Positions 39,873-42,351 of a stretch of DNA of 42,351 nt are shown piece after piece (positions within the stretch are counted from its first letter, which is position 1; each line of letters starts with the position of its first letter). Location: the NCBI GenBank assembly GCA_016208315.1, contig JACQYF010000002.1, positions 63,820-106,170 on the forward strand, read 5' to 3'. The DNA comes from Chloroflexota bacterium (GTDB lineage Bacteria; Chloroflexota; Anaerolineae; UBA4142). The notes under the pieces are model-generated. The model saw only the letters and a program-made list of their open reading frames with translations. It was not told where the DNA came from and did not search any database. The position numbers and the translations under genes were made by a program.

Positions 39873-40666
39873 TGCAAACAACACAAGTGGGTTCGCACAC
39901 GGTTGCTTATGACGATTGCGGCGCGGGACATCCCCTGCTGCTCATTACGGGGTTGGGCGGCACGCGGTTTGGCTGGTGGAAACAGATCGAGCCATTTTCG
40001 CGTATTTTTCGCGTCATCGCCATGGACAACCGCGATGCGGGCGACAGCGCGCCGGGCACGGGACCGTACACCATCGCGGACATGGCGGGCGATGCGGCGG
40101 GACTGATCAAGAACCTCAACCTCGGCCCCACCTTCGTCGCCGGTATCTCGATGGGCGGATTCATCTCCCTCGAACTGGCGATCCGCTATCCCGAGTTGGT
40201 CGAAAAGTTGATTCTGATCTCGACCTCGGCGGGCGGCAAGATGCACGTCAACCCTTCGCTGCGAATGCGGCTATTACTTACAAGCCGCGAGAAGGACATT
40301 GAAAAGCGCGTCCGCAATGTGTATCCCAAGATTGCCGCGCCGGGCTACCTGAAAGCGCATCCCGAAGATTTGGGGCACATCATCCAAACTGCCAAATCGA
40401 AGCCCATTTCGGGAGACGCGTACCAGAGGCAACTCGGCGCCGTGATAAAACACGATGCGGCCCCGCGCCTCGACCGAATCACCGCGCCTACCCTCGTCAT
40501 CCACGGCGAGTGCGACCCGCTCGTCCCGTATGCCAACGGCAAGTACCTCGCCGCGCACATCAAGGGCGCGCGGTTCTCCTCCTACCCCGGCGTCGGCCAC
40601 CTGCTGCCGATAGAAGCGCCGGAGCGGTTTAATCGGGAGGTCGTGGACTTTCTTGCAGAAGGATAA
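39872..40666 (+). CDS. Alpha/beta-hydrolase
   Basis: 264 aa. Oxyanion motif GLGGT near residue 28, nucleophile elbow G-I-S-M-G-G (Ser93), acid Asp215 (HGECDPLVPY) and His243 (GVGHLLP). The 269-aa reading from GTG 39857 is rejected because the ATG at 39872 overlaps the STAND stop (TGATG) with GGAGAGGG upstream, so the genes are coupled. Resembles proline-iminopeptidase or haloperoxidase-type esterases; the substrate is unknown. Its place as third gene of the SIR2/STAND operon suggests a linked role, possibly as a second effector. Confidence 0.9.
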   Translation: MQTTQVGSHTVAYDDCGAGHPLLLITGLGGTRFGWWKQIEPFSRIFRVIAMDNRDAGDSAPGTGPYTIADMAGDAAGLIKNLNLGPTFVAGISMGGFISLELAIRYPELVEKLILISTSAGGKMHVNPSLRMRLLLTSREKDIEKRVRNVYPKIAAPGYLKAHPEDLGHIIQTAKSKPISGDAYQRQLGAVIKHDAAPRLDRITAPTLVIHGECDPLVPYANGKYLAAHIKGARFSSYPGVGHLLPIEAPERFNREVVDFLAEG

Positions 40667-40685
40667 CCAAGAAGTGTTCGGCAAT

Positions 40686-40772
40686 CAGTATTCAGTATCC
40701 AGTAACTGAACAATGTAAACTGAATACTGAACACTGAATACCGTTTCATCCCTCATCCCTCATCCCTCATCC
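40686..40772. repeat. Micro-repeat element upstream of the GH99-like gene
   Basis: CAGTATTCAGT (40686-40696) is inverted at 40719-40729. An array of the heptamer CATCCCT follows (40747-40772, three units and a partial). Confidence 0.92.
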
Positions 40773-40777
40773 TTCGT

Positions 40778-40806
40778 TTGGCGCTTCAGAGTACCTATGC
40801 TAAAAT
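40778..40806 (+). promoter_or_regulatory. Promoter of the GH99-like gene
   Basis: TTGGCG (40778-40783), 17-nt spacer, TAAAAT (40801-40806), with a TG-C extension. The ATG at 40819 is only about 6 nt after the predicted start, so the mRNA is nearly leaderless. Confidence 0.6.
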
Positions 40807-40818
40807 GTACTCACCTCA

Positions 40819-42291
40819 ATGAAGCACTTGACTGCGCTCGGCATCTTCGTTTTCGCACTAGCAGTTGCTCTGTTCCCCGTGGCTTCTTCCTCGCCCGCGT
40901 TGGCCGCGCGCCCGCCGCTCGTCCTCGCATTCTACTACGATTGGTTCGACGAGAATATCTGGAAGCCGAATCAAGTGGCGGATATGCCGGTCACGCCTTA
41001 CACCTCGCGCGATCCGCAAACGGTCGCGCGGCAAATTCAGCAGGCGCGCGGCGCGGGGATTGACGCCTTCGTCGTTTCGTGGTGGGGCGCGGGAAATCCA
41101 ACCGACAGCAATTTCAAAATCGTGCTCGACCAAGCCCGCGCCGCGAATTTCTCCGCCGCCGTGGATTTCGAAATCACTTCCCCGTTCTACAAGTCCAGAA
41201 CCGACGTGATCAATTCGCTCAAGAATCTGCTCGCGACGCACGTCAACCATCCCGCCTATTTGCGCGTCGGCGGCAAGCCCGTCATCTTTTTCTGGCGACA
41301 GCAGAATTATTCGGTCGAAGTGTGGCAAGGGATTCGCGACACCGTGGACCCGAATCGGCAATCGCTGTGGATCGCGGAGGGCACGAATACGGCTTACTTG
41401 CGCGTTTTCGACGGACACCATCTCTACTCGATTGGCTGGGCGCAAAATCCCGCTGCCGAGTTGCAGAAATTCGCCGGTCGCGTGCGCGCCTTTGGAGGCG
41501 ACAAGATTTGGGTGGCGACGGTGATGCCGGGGAATGACGACCGCAAGACGGGGCGCAAGGGCGCGTACGTCCGCGACCGGCGCAATGGCGATTTCTATCG
41601 CGAGACGTGGCGCGGCGCCTTGTCAACCACGCCGGATTGGACGATAATAACCTCGTGGAATGAGTGGGTTGAGGGGACCCAAATTGAGCCGAGCGTCACT
41701 TACGGCGACCTCTATCTCAACATCACGCGGGAATTTGCAACTCAATTCAAAGCGGGCGTGTCGGTTCCAACTTCACCGCCGCGTCCCTCCGCAACCAAAT
41801 CGCCGACCATAGTCGCGCGCACTCCCACACCGACCGTTACGCCCACCCTCATCCCCGGCGGCGTGCGCGCGAACGTGACGGACATCGTGCGGGTCCGCGC
41901 CGAACCGAGCACCGACGCGGCGATTTTGGGGCGCTTGCGCGATGGAGCGGCGGTCGTTCTTCTTGCGGCGAGCGACGATGGTAAGTGGTGGCAGATCGCA
42001 TACCCGGATACGAAAAGACGCGGCTGGATTTCAGCCGAGTTTACGAAACCCAATGGCGATACCGGCGCGTTACTGATCGTGCAGCCATCGGCGACGCCCA
42101 CGCCCATCGAAACCCTGGTCATCGAAACGCCGGCCGTGTCTAACCTGATCGAAGACCCGCTGGCCGAGGATGAATCTCCGGTGGAACCAATCGGCCCACC
42201 GGCGCCGAGTCAAGCCGAACCGAGCAGCACACCCACCGCGCCCGCGTTCGATCTCCCGTGGCTCAAAAAGATTTTGCCTTTCCTGCCTTGA
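40819..42291 (+). CDS. Secreted GH99-like protein with SH3b domain
   Basis: 490 aa. Signal peptide MKHLTALGIFVFALAVALF up to about A29. Residues about 33-315 are a GH99/GH71-like barrel: LVLAFYYDWFDENIW, GIDAFVVSWWG, VIFFWRQQNYSVEVW, IGWAQNPAAELQKF and TSWNEWVEGTQIEPS (W280-S292), which carries the conserved catalytic-site region of endo-mannosidase-like proteins. A Pro/Thr linker leads to an SH3b domain (about 350-415: RVRAEPSTDAAILGRLRDG, WWQIAYPDTKRRGWIS), which often binds cell-wall peptides. Likely a surface glycan hydrolase. No acting substrate can be named. Confidence 0.85.
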   Translation: MKHLTALGIFVFALAVALFPVASSSPALAARPPLVLAFYYDWFDENIWKPNQVADMPVTPYTSRDPQTVARQIQQARGAGIDAFVVSWWGAGNPTDSNFKIVLDQARAANFSAAVDFEITSPFYKSRTDVINSLKNLLATHVNHPAYLRVGGKPVIFFWRQQNYSVEVWQGIRDTVDPNRQSLWIAEGTNTAYLRVFDGHHLYSIGWAQNPAAELQKFAGRVRAFGGDKIWVATVMPGNDDRKTGRKGAYVRDRRNGDFYRETWRGALSTTPDWTIITSWNEWVEGTQIEPSVTYGDLYLNITREFATQFKAGVSVPTSPPRPSATKSPTIVARTPTPTVTPTLIPGGVRANVTDIVRVRAEPSTDAAILGRLRDGAAVVLLAASDDGKWWQIAYPDTKRRGWISAEFTKPNGDTGALLIVQPSATPTPIETLVIETPAVSNLIEDPLAEDESPVEPIGPPAPSQAEPSSTPTAPAFDLPWLKKILPFLP

Positions 42292-42314
42292 CGATCACTC
42301 GAAGGAGAAAATGA

Positions 42315-42351
42315 ATGTCCGCTCTCGAACAAGATATTGCCAAAATCCTGA
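42315..42351 (+). CDS. Start of a gene cut by the right edge
   Basis: Only 12 codons are visible (MSALEQDIAKIL). AAGGAG at 42302-42307 gives 7-nt spacing to the ATG at 42315; the ATG at 42311 in another frame is less well placed. The product cannot be named. Confidence 0.5.
   Translation, partial: MSALEQDIAKIL

Overview
The window is a high-GC bacterial chromosome segment, most likely from the Chloroflexota (Anaerolineae-like). Pointers are the Thr/Pro linkers in exported proteins, the F-L-P-L-I-I-R-type linker in the surface protein at 16323, the ETVQV-rich spacer after the lipoprotein Cys at 28468-30123, and the frequent short-unit repeats between genes. No phylogenetic marker was tested, so the assignment is inference. 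Promoters resemble sigma70 sites with 17-nt spacers.

Layout. 1-2800: a truncated GH18-type hydrolase, a DUF1232 membrane protein, a MerR-like regulator with a coiled coil, and homoserine dehydrogenase. 2811-5146 (minus): a DUF433/DUF5615 toxin-antitoxin-like pair whose last codon overlaps the start of murE, which is frameshifted. 5334-13113 (minus): seven complex I membrane subunits in the order nuoA-H-J-K-L-M-N, with a good promoter and terminator but none of the hydrophilic subunits. 13355-16048: a FemAB-type aminoacyltransferase and an orphan CheR-TPR methyltransferase. 16323-21791: a surface beta-propeller protein and a coupled PilN-like/PilO-like pair carrying extra exported domains. 21801-25644: small accessory genes (DUF4926/DUF6883 pair, BatA-like VWA protein, zinc-ribbon protein, two coupled membrane proteins, DUF2442). 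25802-30123 (minus): elongator tRNA-Met, a GNAT, an in-frame anmK-murQ fusion whose anmK part is frameshifted, and a family-5 substrate-binding lipoprotein. 30239-36747: parvulin lipoprotein, two membrane proteins, a winged-helix protein, an MBL-fold hydrolase, folE and folP. 36811-40666: a compact operon SIR2-like / nSTAND1 NTPase with a transmembrane segment / alpha-beta hydrolase. 40819-42291: a GH99-like secreted protein with an SH3b domain, then the first codons of another gene.

The most unusual feature is a dispersed set of small imperfect palindromes (about 30-105 nt) built from 7-10-nt phrases repeated within each copy. They lie in most intergenic gaps, including inside the nuo operon, and also inside coding sequences: murE (twice), femAB (twice), anmK-murQ (three times), folP and the DUF1232 gene. 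Some carry conserved cores shared between distant loci. One coding array, five copies of an 8-bp unit in murE, sits exactly at a frameshift, and losing one copy would restore the frame. The second candidate system is the SIR2/STAND/hydrolase operon, which looks like a membrane-anchored NAD-depleting defence module.
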